Of a stretch of 64,000 nucleotides of DNA, positions 46,119 through 56,133 are shown piece by piece. How positions within the stretch are numbered: the first letter of the stretch is position 1; each line of letters begins with the position of its first letter. Source of the stretch: Cupriavidus neocaledonicus (GTDB lineage: Bacteria; Pseudomonadota; Gammaproteobacteria; Burkholderiales; Burkholderiaceae). A program made the translations under genes and the position numbers. Location of the stretch: positions 1 to 64,000 of the forward strand of contig NZ_AQUR01000081.1 of NCBI RefSeq assembly GCF_000372525.1. The letters run 5' to 3'. The notes beneath the pieces are model-generated. The model searched no databases. It had not been told where the DNA came from and saw only the letters and a program-made list of their open reading frames with translations.

Positions 46119-46850
46119 TTACACCGGCGCAACGCCCAGCGTGGTGCCGCCGCACACGTACATCACCTGGCCGGTGACGAAGCCGTTGTCCGGCGACAGG
46201 AAGAACAGCGCGGCGCGCGCTACGTCTTCCGGGGTGCCCATGCGCTTGACGGTGATGCTGGCCAGGATGCGCCTGGTTTGCTCCGCGCCTTCGGGATTGC
46301 TCTTGCGGAACAGCTCGGTGGCGATCGGGCCCGGCGCCACGGCGTTGACGGTAATGCCATCGCCGCCCAGCTCCATCGCCAGCGTGCGGGTCATGCCGAT
46401 CAGGCCGGCCTTGGTGGCCGAGTACACCACGCGCTCGGGCTTGCCCAGCGCGGCGCGCGAGGCCATGTTGACGATGCGGCCGAAGCCTGCGGCGCGCATC
46501 GCCGGCAGGCAGGCTTGCAGCAACAGCAGCGGGGCTTGCAGGTGCAGGCCGGTCACGTAGTCCAGGTCGGCAACGGTGGCGCTGTCGGCGGTGCCGGGGC
46601 GGGTGGCGCCGGCATTGTTCACCAGCCGCGTGACCGCGAAGCGCGAGGTGACCTGTTCCGCCACGGCGCGGGTGGCCTCGGCATCGGTCAGGTCGGCCTG
46701 GAAGAAGGTCAGGTTGGGATGCGACCACGCCGGCGCGGCGTAGTCGACATTGACCACCTGGGTCACGCCATCGGCCAGCAGCATTTCGCAGATGGCGCGG
46801 CCGATGCCGGAACTGCCGCCGGTGACGAGGGTGGCTACGGGGAGGGACAT
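46119..46850 (-). CDS. Short-chain dehydrogenase/reductase
   Basis: 243 aa from ATG 46850. Classical SDR: cofactor loop TGGSSGIG, NNAG (LVNNAGATRPG), catalytic Ser (NMASRAALGK), Tyr-xxx-Lys (YSATKAGLIGM) and PGPIATELF. The C-terminal YVCGGTTLGVAPV resembles FabG-like oxidoreductases of dicarboxylic or aromatic acid degradation. It is between pcaF and the Bug receptor on the same strand. A 3-hydroxyacyl or cyclic-alcohol substrate feeding the beta-ketoadipate pathway is plausible but unproven. The palindromic repeat copy 2 separates it from pcaF. Confidence 0.9.
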   Translation of the reverse strand: MSLPVATLVTGGSSGIGRAICEMLLADGVTQVVNVDYAAPAWSHPNLTFFQADLTDAEATRAVAEQVTSRFAVTRLVNNAGATRPGTADSATVADLDYVTGLHLQAPLLLLQACLPAMRAAGFGRIVNMASRAALGKPERVVYSATKAGLIGMTRTLAMELGGDGITVNAVAPGPIATELFRKSNPEGAEQTRRILASITVKRMGTPEDVARAALFFLSPDNGFVTGQVMYVCGGTTLGVAPV

Positions 46851-46887
46851 CTTTGACTCACTTTCAAAACGACTGCGGACTGCGGTC

Positions 46888-47016
46888 TTGCTCCCCTCTC
46901 CCGCATGCGGGAGAGGGGCCGGGGGTGAGGGCAGGACGTTGCCTACCAGCGCGACTGACTTAGTCGATGCGCCCGCCCTCACCCCAACCCTCTCCCGCAA
47001 GCGGGAGAGGGAGCAA
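46888..47016. repeat. Palindromic intergenic repeat, copy 2 (REP/MITE-like)
   Basis: Left hairpin CTCTCCCGCATGCGGGAGAG (46896-46915) plus GGGGGTGAGGGC; right hairpin CCCTCACCCC..CTCTCCCGCAAGCGGGAGAGGGAGC ending near 47014. It has the same hairpin units as copy 1 (37923-38040), assembled in the reverse order (hairpins outside, CCCTCACCC inside), around a unique centre of about 35 bp. It sits within the pcaF-SDR gap. Confidence 0.8.
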
Positions 47017-47042
47017 ACAAGCGGTAGAACTGACAGCCGCGC

Positions 47043-48245
<1,203 letters not shown>

Positions 48246-48287
48246 GGTGCGTCTCTCTCTCGTTGTGATGGATATCGATGCGGGCGC

Positions 48288-48926
48288 TCAGGCCTGCTTC
48301 AGGGGCACGCCGGTCAGGCGCTGCAGCTCGTCAAAGCTCAGGCCCTCGACCAGGTCGCGCGCGACCAGGCCGTCGGCGGTGACGTCGAGCGTGGCCAGGT
48401 CAGTGTAGATGCGCGTCACGCAACCGATGCCGGTCAGCGGATAGGTGCACTTGGGCACGATCTTGCTCTCGCCCTGCTTGGTCAGGTGCTCCATCATGAC
48501 GAACACCTGCTTGGCGCCGATCGCCAGGTCCATCGCGCCGCCCACGGCGGGGATGGCGCCCGGTGCGCCGGTGTGCCAGTTGGCCAGGTCGCCCTGCTGC
48601 GACACCTGGAACGCGCCCAGCACGCAGAAGTCGAGATGGCCGCCGCGCATCATCGCGAACGAATCGGCGTGGTGGAAGTACGAGCCGCCCGGCTTGATCG
48701 TCACCGGCTGCTTGCCGGCATTGATCAGGTCGCCGTCCTCTTCACCGGGCGCGGGCGCGGGGCCCATGCCGAGCAGGCCGTTCTCGCTGTGCAGCAGGAT
48801 TTCCTTGTCGGCCGGCAGGTGGTTGCCGACCAGGGTGGGCAGGCCGATGCCGAGGTTGACCACGGCACCGTCGGGAATGTCTTTGGCCACGCGGGCGGCC
48901 ATCTGATCGCGGGTCAGGCGTTGCAT
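48288..48926 (-). CDS. pcaJ: 3-oxoadipate CoA-transferase subunit B
   Basis: 212 aa from ATG 48926. The active-site glutamate is Glu48 in HSENGLLGMGP. VVNLGIGLPTLV and SYFHHADSFAMMRGGHLDF are standard for PcaJ. With PcaI it transfers CoA from succinyl-CoA to 3-oxoadipate. It begins 22 bp after pcaI. Related SCOT/acetoacetate transferases share these motifs; the flanking thiolase favours PcaJ. Confidence 0.94.
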   Translation of the reverse strand: MQRLTRDQMAARVAKDIPDGAVVNLGIGLPTLVGNHLPADKEILLHSENGLLGMGPAPAPGEEDGDLINAGKQPVTIKPGGSYFHHADSFAMMRGGHLDFCVLGAFQVSQQGDLANWHTGAPGAIPAVGGAMDLAIGAKQVFVMMEHLTKQGESKIVPKCTYPLTGIGCVTRIYTDLATLDVTADGLVARDLVEGLSFDELQRLTGVPLKQA

Positions 48927-48948
48927 GCTGTTTCTCCTGTATTCGCGC

Positions 48949-49611
48949 TCAGGCGACCTTGACGACACGCTTGACGAACAGGCCCGGCGTGACGATGTGC
49001 TCGGGGTCCATCTCGCCCAGCTCGACCACATGGCTGACCTGCACGATCGCGCATTTGGCGGCCATCGCCATGATCGGGCCGAAGTTGCGCGCGGTCTTGC
49101 GGTAAGTCAGGTTGCCCCAGCGGTCGGCGGTGTCGGCCTTGATCAGTGCGAAGTCGGCGTGGATCGGGGTTTCGAACACATACTCTTGGCCGTCGATGAT
49201 GCGGGTTTCCTTGCCCTCGGCCAGCGGCGTGCCGTAGGCGGTGCGGGTGAAGAAGCCGCCGATGCCGGCGCCGGCGGCGCGGATGCGCTCGGCCAGGTTG
49301 CCCTGCGGCACCAGCTCCAGCTCGATCTCGCCGGCGTGGTAGAGCGAATCGAATACGTAGGAATCCGCCTGGCGCGGGAACGAGCAGATGATCTTGCGCA
49401 CGCGCTTGGTCTTGAGCAGCGCGGCCAGCCCGGTGTCGCCGTTGCCGGCGTTGTTGTTGACGATGGTGAGGTCGCGCGCGCCTTGCTCGATCAGCGCGTC
49501 GATCAGTTCCGCGGGCATGCCTGCCAGGCCGAAGCCGCCGGTCAGGATGGTGGCGCCGTCGTGGATGCCGGCAACCGCCGCTTCCACCGAGTCGTATAGC
49601 TTATTGATCAC
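48949..49611 (-). CDS. pcaI: 3-oxoadipate CoA-transferase subunit A
   Basis: 220 aa, GTG start at 49611, chosen because INKLYDSVEAAVAGIHDGATILTGGFGLAGMP is the PcaI N-terminus; the frame runs further upstream without similarity. The ribosome site is weak (GGAAC). It contains NNNAGNGDTGLAAL and FTRTAYGTPLAEGKETRIIDG. First gene of pcaIJF-SDR-Bug. A PcaR/IclR-type palindrome lies about 230 bp upstream, implying a long leader or a promoter farther downstream than the operator. Confidence 0.93.
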   Translation of the reverse strand: MINKLYDSVEAAVAGIHDGATILTGGFGLAGMPAELIDALIEQGARDLTIVNNNAGNGDTGLAALLKTKRVRKIICSFPRQADSYVFDSLYHAGEIELELVPQGNLAERIRAAGAGIGGFFTRTAYGTPLAEGKETRIIDGQEYVFETPIHADFALIKADTADRWGNLTYRKTARNFGPIMAMAAKCAIVQVSHVVELGEMDPEHIVTPGLFVKRVVKVA

Positions 49612-50134
49612 TTGCGTTCCAGGTCGGAAGATCCGCCAGGCTACCGGAACGGGCCGCAAGCCGCGGCGCATGAAAGACGGTCTCCGGTAATCCTGCCGGA
49701 AGGATGTTCGTTGCGGCGGGCGGCATGGCCTGCCCGGTGAACGAGTCCAGCAGTCTGCGCGTGCTCTGCTTTGGTCGAGTAGACCAGGCACTCGTCGATC
49801 GAACCTTCGGATAAGCCCGGAAAAACCGGGACAAACCAAATTGTTCGATATACGAACTTGAATTCGCAGAATGAACAGGTTACACCTGGCCGTCGACGAC
49901 GGTCAAGCCGACCGGGCGGCCGGCAAACCAGTTTGTGCGATCAGCGCGCAAGGTGATGCAGGGACCCCCTGTGTAGGACAGAGCCGACATCACAATCGGC
50001 TCGCACGGGATAGGGTGCGACGCCGGCCGGGCCTATCGTTGAATCAGAACAAGGCAGCGCCGCACAGCAGCCTCCGGACCACCCGGCTGAGCCGGCCTCG
50101 CCTGGCAACACACAAGAACGAGGAGCCCGTGATC
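49612..50134. promoter_or_regulatory. 523-bp region between pcaI and a small ORF
   Basis: Non-coding on my reading. It includes the IclR-type palindrome at 49843-49857 and, toward the small ORF, two consecutive hairpins: GAGCCGA/TCGGCTC at 49981-50002 and CGCAC/GTGCG just after. Compositional bias relaxes around 49830-49870 (AT-rich), which suits promoters for both divergent directions. Confidence 0.55.
49843..49857. promoter_or_regulatory. PcaR/IclR-type operator upstream of pcaI
   Basis: GTTCG-ATATA-CGAAC: perfect 5-bp arms, 5-bp centre. This matches the general shape of IclR-family (PcaR, PobR, CatR-like) sites in proteobacterial aromatic operons. No regulator gene is adjacent in this window. 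Confidence 0.55.
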
Positions 50135-50389
50135 ATGGCCACCGCCAACGTCCCGTTTTCTTCCACGCCCCATGCAGCAGCGCTTGCGCGCATCCTGCAT
50201 GTCACCCGCAGTGCCTGGGCATTGGATCTTCATCCGCTGCCTGCCCCGACGGCGCTTGCCGCAACCGGCGCCGCCATGCAATCTTCCACGCCTGCACTGT
50301 CGCGCCGCGCGCGCCTGACCCGTGCGGTCGCCCGCGCCTTCGAGGCGCAGGTGATGGCGATTCGCTGCCGCCAGGCCGTGGTCGCCTGA
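50135..50389 (+). CDS. Small protein of unknown function (84 aa)
   Basis: 84 aa from ATG 50135; AGGAG nine bases upstream (a GTG two codons earlier is an alternative). Ala-rich, with two blocks: an N-terminal AAALARILHVTRSAWALDLHPLP and a basic C-terminal SRRARLTRAVARAFEAQVMAIRCRQ. No signal, no membrane helix, no recognised family. The leader contains two hairpins. Convergent with sbcC (15-bp gap). Confidence 0.5.
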   Translation: MATANVPFSSTPHAAALARILHVTRSAWALDLHPLPAPTALAATGAAMQSSTPALSRRARLTRAVARAFEAQVMAIRCRQAVVA

Positions 50390-50404
50390 CCCTGCCCTTC
50401 CTGC

Positions 50405-53400
50405 CTAGGCCGCCACCGGCACCCCGGTCAGCAGCACGCGGCTGCCATCCGTGCCGGGCCGCACTTCCAGCCGCACGTCGATACGCTCGCGCAGTTCCGT
50501 CACGTGCGAAATGATCCCGACCAGGCGCCCCGCCTGCTGGAGGTCCAGCAGCGTGCGCAAGGCAAAGTCGAGGCTTTCGGGATCGAGCGTGCCGAAGCCT
50601 TCGTCGACGAACAGGGTGTCCAGCTGGATGCCCCCCGCGCGCGACTGCACCACGTCGGCCAGGCCCAGCGCCAGCGACAGCGACGCGAGGAAGCCTTCGC
50701 CGCCTGACAGCGTATTGGCCGGGCGCGCCGCGCCGGTATCGTGGTCGAACACTTCGATATCGAGGCCGCCGGCGCTGCGCTGGTCGGCCTGCTCGCGCAC
50801 GCGCTGCAGCACATAGCGGCCGCGGCTCATAGCCAGCAGGCGTGTGGACGCTGCCTCCAGCACCTCGTCGAGCAGCGTGGCCAGCACGAAGCGCTGGAAC
50901 GTCATGCGGCGCGGATTGTTGCCGTTGGCCACTTCGGCCAGCCGGCCCAGCACGGCAAAGCGCGCCTCGATGTCGCGGCCTTCGCGGTCCAGTTGCTGCA
51001 GCCGCTGCTGGCATTGCCGCAGCGCGTCGCGGGAACGTCCGCGCTCGGCCTGCTGCCGCACCAGGTCCTCCACCGTCGCGGCGGAAGCCGCCAGCGCCGC
51101 GCGCAGCGCGTCTACGTCGGGCGCATCGAGCCCTTGCGCGGCAGCTTCCGCGCGTTCGCGCCGGTCGGCGGCGGCCGCCAGCTGGCGGTCGAACGCGCGC
51201 AGCGTGGCGTCGAGCGCTTGCATTGCGTCCTCGTCCAGGCGGGCGTCGGCGTGCACCCGGGCATCGGCAAAACCGTGCTGCGCGAGTGCCTGCGCCAATG
51301 CCGCGTCGGCGTTGGCCAGGCGTTCGGCGCTCTGCGCGCGTGACTGCCGTGCCGACACCAGCGCGGCCTGCGCCCCGGCATCCTGCGCTGCGGCCTGCCT
51401 GTCGGCCGCCTGCGCCGTGGCCAGCGCCTGTTCCAGTCCGGCCAGCGCGGCCTGCGCCTGGCGCAGTGCCTCGCCCAGCGCCACCGGATCGCGCGAGTCC
51501 TCGGGGACCAGCGCGCTCTCGGCCTGCCATTCGCCGCGGCAATGCGCCAGTGCCTGGGCGGCGGCATCGGCCGCAGCAACGGCAGCGGAGTGCGCGGCTT
51601 CGGCGCTGTCGCGCGCCGCGCGCGAAGTGGCGATCGCGGCTTCGCGCTGCGCCAGGCTTGCCGATGCCTGCCGCTGCTGCGCCAGCGCCGCTTGCCGCGA
51701 TTCGAGGTCAGCGTTGATGTCGGCGGCTGCTGCCTCGGTGGCATCGCCCAGTGCCGCGGCCAGTTCTTCCAGCCGCTCGCGTGCCTGTGCGATCGCCAGT
51801 TGCGCGGCCTGGTGCTGGCCCGCACAGCGCACCGCTTCCGCCTCGGCTTGCAGCAAGGCATGGCGCGCGCCCTCCAGCGCCAGGTCAGACAGCGGCTGCG
51901 CCACGTGCCGTGCCGGCTCGGGATGCGCGGTACTGCCGCAGACCGGACAGGCATCGCCTGACGCCAGCGTCTGCGCCAGGCGCGCGGCCTGCCCGGCGCG
52001 CCACGCAGCTTCGGCTTCGGCCAGCGCGGTGCGGCAGCGGTCGCGCTGATGCAGCGCCTGCCGTTCGGCCTGCGCCTGGGCCGCGGCCTGCGTGTTCGCG
52101 GCGTCCAGCGAACGGGCCGCCTGACGGTACCGTTCGAATTGCCGCGCGCGCTCCTGCAGCGCGGCCAGCTGCAAGGCGGTCGCCTGTGCCTGCGCCGCGG
52201 CCAGCTGGGCCTGGCCCAAGGCCGATTCGGCGGCCACGGCGGCGGCGCGGCATGTCTCAACCTGCGCCATGGCGCGATCGCGTGCGGTGGCGGCGGTGGC
52301 CTGCCTGGCTTCGGCCTCGTGCAAGGCGCGCTGCAAAGCCCCCAGCCGCTGCGCGCGCGGCAGCATCGCTTCCAGTTGCGTCACACGGCGCTGTGCGTCC
52401 TGGCGGACGTCGGCCTGCTGCACCTGCGCCTGCAAGGCCGCGGCGGCCTGTGTGGCCCGTTGGCCAGCGTGCGCGGCGTATTCGGTCGCTTGCGCCAATG
52501 CCGCGGCGCCGGCGGCGTGATCGCGCTGCGCCGCCTGAGCGGCCTGCACCGCCGGCATCACGCGCGCGGCGCGCTGGGCCGCCTGCAAGCGGCCGCGCTG
52601 TTCATCGATGGCGGGCTGCCGCGCCAGCAGCGCGGCGTGGGACGCCTGCGCCTGCTGGCGCTCCTGCAAGCGCGCCGCCACCTGCTCGCCTGCTGCGAGC
52701 GCGGCCTGCGCGGCGGCTTGCGCGGCGCGTGCGCCTTGTTCCTGTCCTTGCAGCGCCTGCAACTCCCCCTGCATGGCCGCGATGCCGTCCGCCAACGCTT
52801 GCGCCGATTCCACGCCGGCCTGCCGCAACGCTTCCTCGCGCTGGATCGTGATGCGCTCGGCGTCGCGCCGGATGCCGGCGGCCTCGGCCTTCAGCAGCTC
52901 TTCCACGCGGCGGTACAGCTCGGTGCGGAACAGCCGCTCGAGGATGGCCTGCCGCGCCTGGGAGCTGGCGGTCAGCAGTTCGCGAAAGCGCCCCTGCGGC
53001 AGCACGATGACCTGGCGAAACTGCGCGCTGTCAAAGCCCAGCAGCTCGCGCACGGCATCGGTGACCTTGCCCGGCTGGCTGGCCTTGCTGACCCAGCCGT
53101 TGCCGTCGTGCAAGTCCAGTTGCGCCCTGGCCGGCTCGGTGACCCAGCCTTCGCCGCGCTGCTTGGGCCGCTCCTGCACGGGCGAGCGCACCACGCGCCA
53201 GTGCTGCGCGCCCAGGCTGAAGGCCAGCGTCACCTCGGTGCGCAAACCCGCTGCCGCATTGGCGCTGCGCATCGCTTGCGCGCTGCGCTCGCCGCCGGAG
53301 GTGTCGCCGTACAGGGCAAAGCAGATGGCATCGAGCAGCGTGGTCTTGCCCGCGCCGGTGGGCCCATGGATCAGCACGAAGGCCTGCTCGCCCAGCCGCG

Positions 53401-53467
53401 TGAAATCGATGGCCTCGGTCGCGGCAAAGGGCCCGAACGCCTGCAGCGTCAGATGCAGCGGTCTCAT
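50405..53467 (-). CDS. sbcC: Exonuclease subunit SbcC (Rad50-like ATPase)
   Basis: 1020 aa. SMC-like: Walker A HGPTGAGKTTLLDAIC at about 34-49; long coiled-coil arms made almost entirely of Ala/Gln/Arg/Glu; a zinc hook CPVCGS near residue 505; Walker B and D-loop LDTLFVDEGFGTLDPESL in the last 90 residues; signature LSGGEGFLASLSLALGLADV just before. With SbcD it cleaves hairpins and blocked DNA ends. The coiled coil yields many shadow ORFs. Overlaps sbcD by four bases (ATGA). Confidence 0.96.
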   Translation of the reverse strand: MRPLHLTLQAFGPFAATEAIDFTRLGEQAFVLIHGPTGAGKTTLLDAICFALYGDTSGGERSAQAMRSANAAAGLRTEVTLAFSLGAQHWRVVRSPVQERPKQRGEGWVTEPARAQLDLHDGNGWVSKASQPGKVTDAVRELLGFDSAQFRQVIVLPQGRFRELLTASSQARQAILERLFRTELYRRVEELLKAEAAGIRRDAERITIQREEALRQAGVESAQALADGIAAMQGELQALQGQEQGARAAQAAAQAALAAGEQVAARLQERQQAQASHAALLARQPAIDEQRGRLQAAQRAARVMPAVQAAQAAQRDHAAGAAALAQATEYAAHAGQRATQAAAALQAQVQQADVRQDAQRRVTQLEAMLPRAQRLGALQRALHEAEARQATAATARDRAMAQVETCRAAAVAAESALGQAQLAAAQAQATALQLAALQERARQFERYRQAARSLDAANTQAAAQAQAERQALHQRDRCRTALAEAEAAWRAGQAARLAQTLASGDACPVCGSTAHPEPARHVAQPLSDLALEGARHALLQAEAEAVRCAGQHQAAQLAIAQARERLEELAAALGDATEAAAADINADLESRQAALAQQRQASASLAQREAAIATSRAARDSAEAAHSAAVAAADAAAQALAHCRGEWQAESALVPEDSRDPVALGEALRQAQAALAGLEQALATAQAADRQAAAQDAGAQAALVSARQSRAQSAERLANADAALAQALAQHGFADARVHADARLDEDAMQALDATLRAFDRQLAAAADRRERAEAAAQGLDAPDVDALRAALAASAATVEDLVRQQAERGRSRDALRQCQQRLQQLDREGRDIEARFAVLGRLAEVANGNNPRRMTFQRFVLATLLDEVLEAASTRLLAMSRGRYVLQRVREQADQRSAGGLDIEVFDHDTGAARPANTLSGGEGFLASLSLALGLADVVQSRAGGIQLDTLFVDEGFGTLDPESLDFALRTLLDLQQAGRLVGIISHVTELRERIDVRLEVRPGTDGSRVLLTGVPVAA

Positions 53468-54612
53468 GCCGACTCCCGTTCCGCCGTGGCGATGCCGGCC
53501 AGCACCTGGTCGAGCGCGGCACGCTGGTCAGGGTCCAGCTCGGCATCGGCCACCTCCCGGAAGAAACTGGCGAACAGCTCGCCAGTGCCCAGCTGCCGCA
53601 GCTTGCGTCCCGCCTCCGACGCCATGCCGGTGCGCGCCAGCACGGTGCGCTCGATCGCCAGCGCGTTGGGATAGACCTGGCGCAGCCGCGCCATCGGGTC
53701 CAGCAACGCGCCTGTATCGGTCAGGCGCGCGTGGATGTAGTCGTCGCGCTTCGGATCGTCGGCACCGGCGGCCAGCAACTGTGCCAGTTCGCCCTCGAGC
53801 ACGCGCACGTCGCGCAGCGGCTGCAGCGTCAGCGGCGTGATGGCGACGGCGCCGTCCGCATCCAGTTCGATGCGCGACACCGACTTCTGGTGCGCGCATT
53901 CCGACAGCGAGTATTTCAGCAGCGAGCCCGCATAGTGGATGCGTCCGCCGCCCAGCGTCTGCGGCCGGTGCAGGTGTCCCAGCGCGACCAGGTCGAAGCC
54001 GGCGAACAGCTCCGCGGCCACGGCGCCGCTGCCGCCCACCGACAGCGGCCGTTCCGATTCGCTGGCCGCGCCGCCGACCACGAAGGCATGGCCCACCACC
54101 ACCGCGCGCACGCCCGGCGGATGCACCGCGCGGATGGCATCGAGCTGCGCGCGCAACGCGGCTTCGTGCGACGGCATTTCCGTGCCGACCGCATCGCGCA
54201 CCACGGCGGGCTCGGCATATGGCAGCGCATAGATGCGGACTTCGCCATGCGCGTCGCGCAAGCTCACCCAACTGGCGTCGGCCAGCGTGCGGCCGGCCAC
54301 GTGCAGCCCCTGCGCGCGCATCAGGCGCGCGCCGAATTCCAGCCGCTGCGCGCTGTCGTGGTTGCCCGCGATCATCACCACCGGCACGCCGGCATCGACC
54401 ACGATGCGGGCCAGCACGTCGTCGAGCAGGGCCACCGCCTCGGGCGGCGGCACGGCGCGGTCATAGACGTCGCCGGCGATCAGCACCGCATCCGGGCGCT
54501 CGTTGCGGACCAGTTCGACAAACTGGTCGAGGAGATGGGCCTGGTCTTCCAGTAGGCTGCGCGCATGGAAGAGGCGGCCGAGATGCCAGTCGGCGGTGTG
54601 AAGGAAACGCAA
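53464..54612 (-). CDS. sbcD: Exonuclease subunit SbcD (Mre11-like nuclease)
   Basis: 382 aa. Metallophosphoesterase motifs in order: HTADWHLGRLFH, AGDVYDRAVPP, AGNHDSAQRLEFG, VVGHAFVVGG and LGHLHRPQTL. The start is taken as TTG 54612, giving MRFLHTADWHLG, the standard N-terminus; the open frame reaches another TTG at 54690, but the intervening residues are unlike the family. Forms the nuclease of the SbcCD complex. Coupled to sbcC. Confidence 0.94.
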   Translation of the reverse strand: MRFLHTADWHLGRLFHARSLLEDQAHLLDQFVELVRNERPDAVLIAGDVYDRAVPPPEAVALLDDVLARIVVDAGVPVVMIAGNHDSAQRLEFGARLMRAQGLHVAGRTLADASWVSLRDAHGEVRIYALPYAEPAVVRDAVGTEMPSHEAALRAQLDAIRAVHPPGVRAVVVGHAFVVGGAASESERPLSVGGSGAVAAELFAGFDLVALGHLHRPQTLGGGRIHYAGSLLKYSLSECAHQKSVSRIELDADGAVAITPLTLQPLRDVRVLEGELAQLLAAGADDPKRDDYIHARLTDTGALLDPMARLRQVYPNALAIERTVLARTGMASEAGRKLRQLGTGELFASFFREVADAELDPDQRAALDQVLAGIATAERESA

Positions 54613-54730
54613 TCCGGGGTCCGTTGGAGAATCGGCGAAACCCGCATCATAATGCGTCGCAGCCCGTCTTCCTTGGCGTGGCGCGCGCAACAGCGGGCGA
54701 TGCCGGGGCTACGTTGGCGCTGAGCGGCGC

Positions 54731-56095
54731 TCACACCGGCTCGGCCTCGCTGTCGGCGATCTGGTACTTGCGCATTTTTTCCCACAGCACCTTGCGGCTG
54801 ATGCCCAGGCTGGCCGCCGTGTCCTGCCGCCGCCAGCCGTTGGCGTCGAGCGCGGCCAGGATGCGGCGGCGTTCTTCCATGTCGCCGCGCAGATCGGCGC
54901 GCTCACCGCCATCGAACGCGCCCGGATGCAGCGCGCGGAACAGCGGCCGGATGCGCTCCTCGTCCCAATGCCCGGTCTGCTGCACGGTGATGCCGACGCG
55001 CTCGGCCAGGTTGCGCAGCTCGCGCACGTTGCCGGTGAAGTAGGCGGTGCCGACCGCGCCCTTGAGCCAGTCCGGCATCGGCGGCAAGGCGTCGTAGCCG
55101 GACGCGCCCAGCATATGGCGCAGGAACGACTGCAGCAGCGCTACCTTGTCGGCCGGGCCGCGCTCTTCCAGGCTGGGAATGCGCATCTCGATCACCGCCA
55201 GGCGGAAGAACAGGTCGGCGCGAAAGCGCCCCTGCCGCACGGCGTCGCGCAGGTCCTTGTTGGTCGCGGCCACCAGACGGAAATCCAGCTTGACCGCCAG
55301 CGTCGAGCCCAGCCGGGTGATCACGTTCTCTTCCAGCACGCGCAGCAGCTTGACCTGCTGGAACAGCGGCAGGTCGCCGATCTCGTCGAGAAACAGCGTA
55401 CCGCCGTTGGCCTGCTCGAAATACCCGCGATGCGCGAACGACGCTCCCGTGAACGCGCCCTTGGCATGGCCGAAGAACTGCGACTCGAACAGCCCGTCGG
55501 GAATCGCGCCGCAGTTGACCGCGACGAACGGGCCCTTGCCGTAGGTGCTGTTGCGCTCATGGAACAGGCGCGCGATGCGCTCCTTGCCCGCGCCGGTTTC
55601 GCCATACAGCATCACATTGCTGCCGAAGTCGGCAAAGGTCTCCACATGCTGCAGCAGCTGGCGCATCGCCGCGGAGCCGGCCACCAGGTCCGCCTCGCGC
55701 TCGCCGGTTGGCTCGGTGGCGAGCAACTGCGGCAGCAGCTTGCCGATCTGGCCGCGCAGGTCGGCGCCGGTAAAGTCATCGGCCAGGATATGCGCGTACT
55801 CCGGCGGAAAGCGTCCGGGATCGGTCTCGCGTCCCGGCCCCGCCACCCAGATCACCGGCATGCCGTGCGCGGCCTCCCAGTCCAGCGAGAAGCGCGCGGC
55901 GCCGATCACCGACACGCTGATCACCGCGATGCACGGCTTCAGGCGCGGCTCGGCCGGCAAGGCCTCGAGCGCGCCGGCGCGGATCACGTCAACGCCCAGC
56001 GGCGCCAGGAACCGCGTGACGCGGTCGGCAATCTCGTACTTGCCTTCCCACACGTAGACTTCAAGGTTTTCGTAGGCCCAGCGATCTGTCTTCAT
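54731..56095 (-). CDS. Sigma-54-dependent activator with atypical N-terminal domain
   Basis: 454 aa. N-terminal ~120 residues look like a receiver fold but have no recognisable phospho-acceptor aspartate (ISVSVIG sits where the Asp strand ends). The AAA+ domain contains Walker [11 protein letters not shown], the sigma-54 loop GAFTGA and Walker [13 protein letters not shown] Fis-type HTH ([23 protein letters not shown]) ends the protein. It lies 38 bp downstream of tadG on the same strand and probably regulates the tad/Flp pilus genes. Activation would be independent of canonical phosphorylation. Confidence 0.88.
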   Translation of the reverse strand: MKTDRWAYENLEVYVWEGKYEIADRVTRFLAPLGVDVIRAGALEALPAEPRLKPCIAVISVSVIGAARFSLDWEAAHGMPVIWVAGPGRETDPGRFPPEYAHILADDFTGADLRGQIGKLLPQLLATEPTGEREADLVAGSAAMRQLLQHVETFADFGSNVMLYGETGAGKERIARLFHERNSTYGKGPFVAVNCGAIPDGLFESQFFGHAKGAFTGASFAHRGYFEQANGGTLFLDEIGDLPLFQQVKLLRVLEENVITRLGSTLAVKLDFRLVAATNKDLRDAVRQGRFRADLFFRLAVIEMRIPSLEERGPADKVALLQSFLRHMLGASGYDALPPMPDWLKGAVGTAYFTGNVRELRNLAERVGITVQQTGHWDEERIRPLFRALHPGAFDGGERADLRGDMEERRRILAALDANGWRRQDTAASLGISRKVLWEKMRKYQIADSEAEPV

Positions 56096-56133
56096 TCTGT
56101 TTCTGCCATCAGGCGGTTTGGCGCGATCATGGC

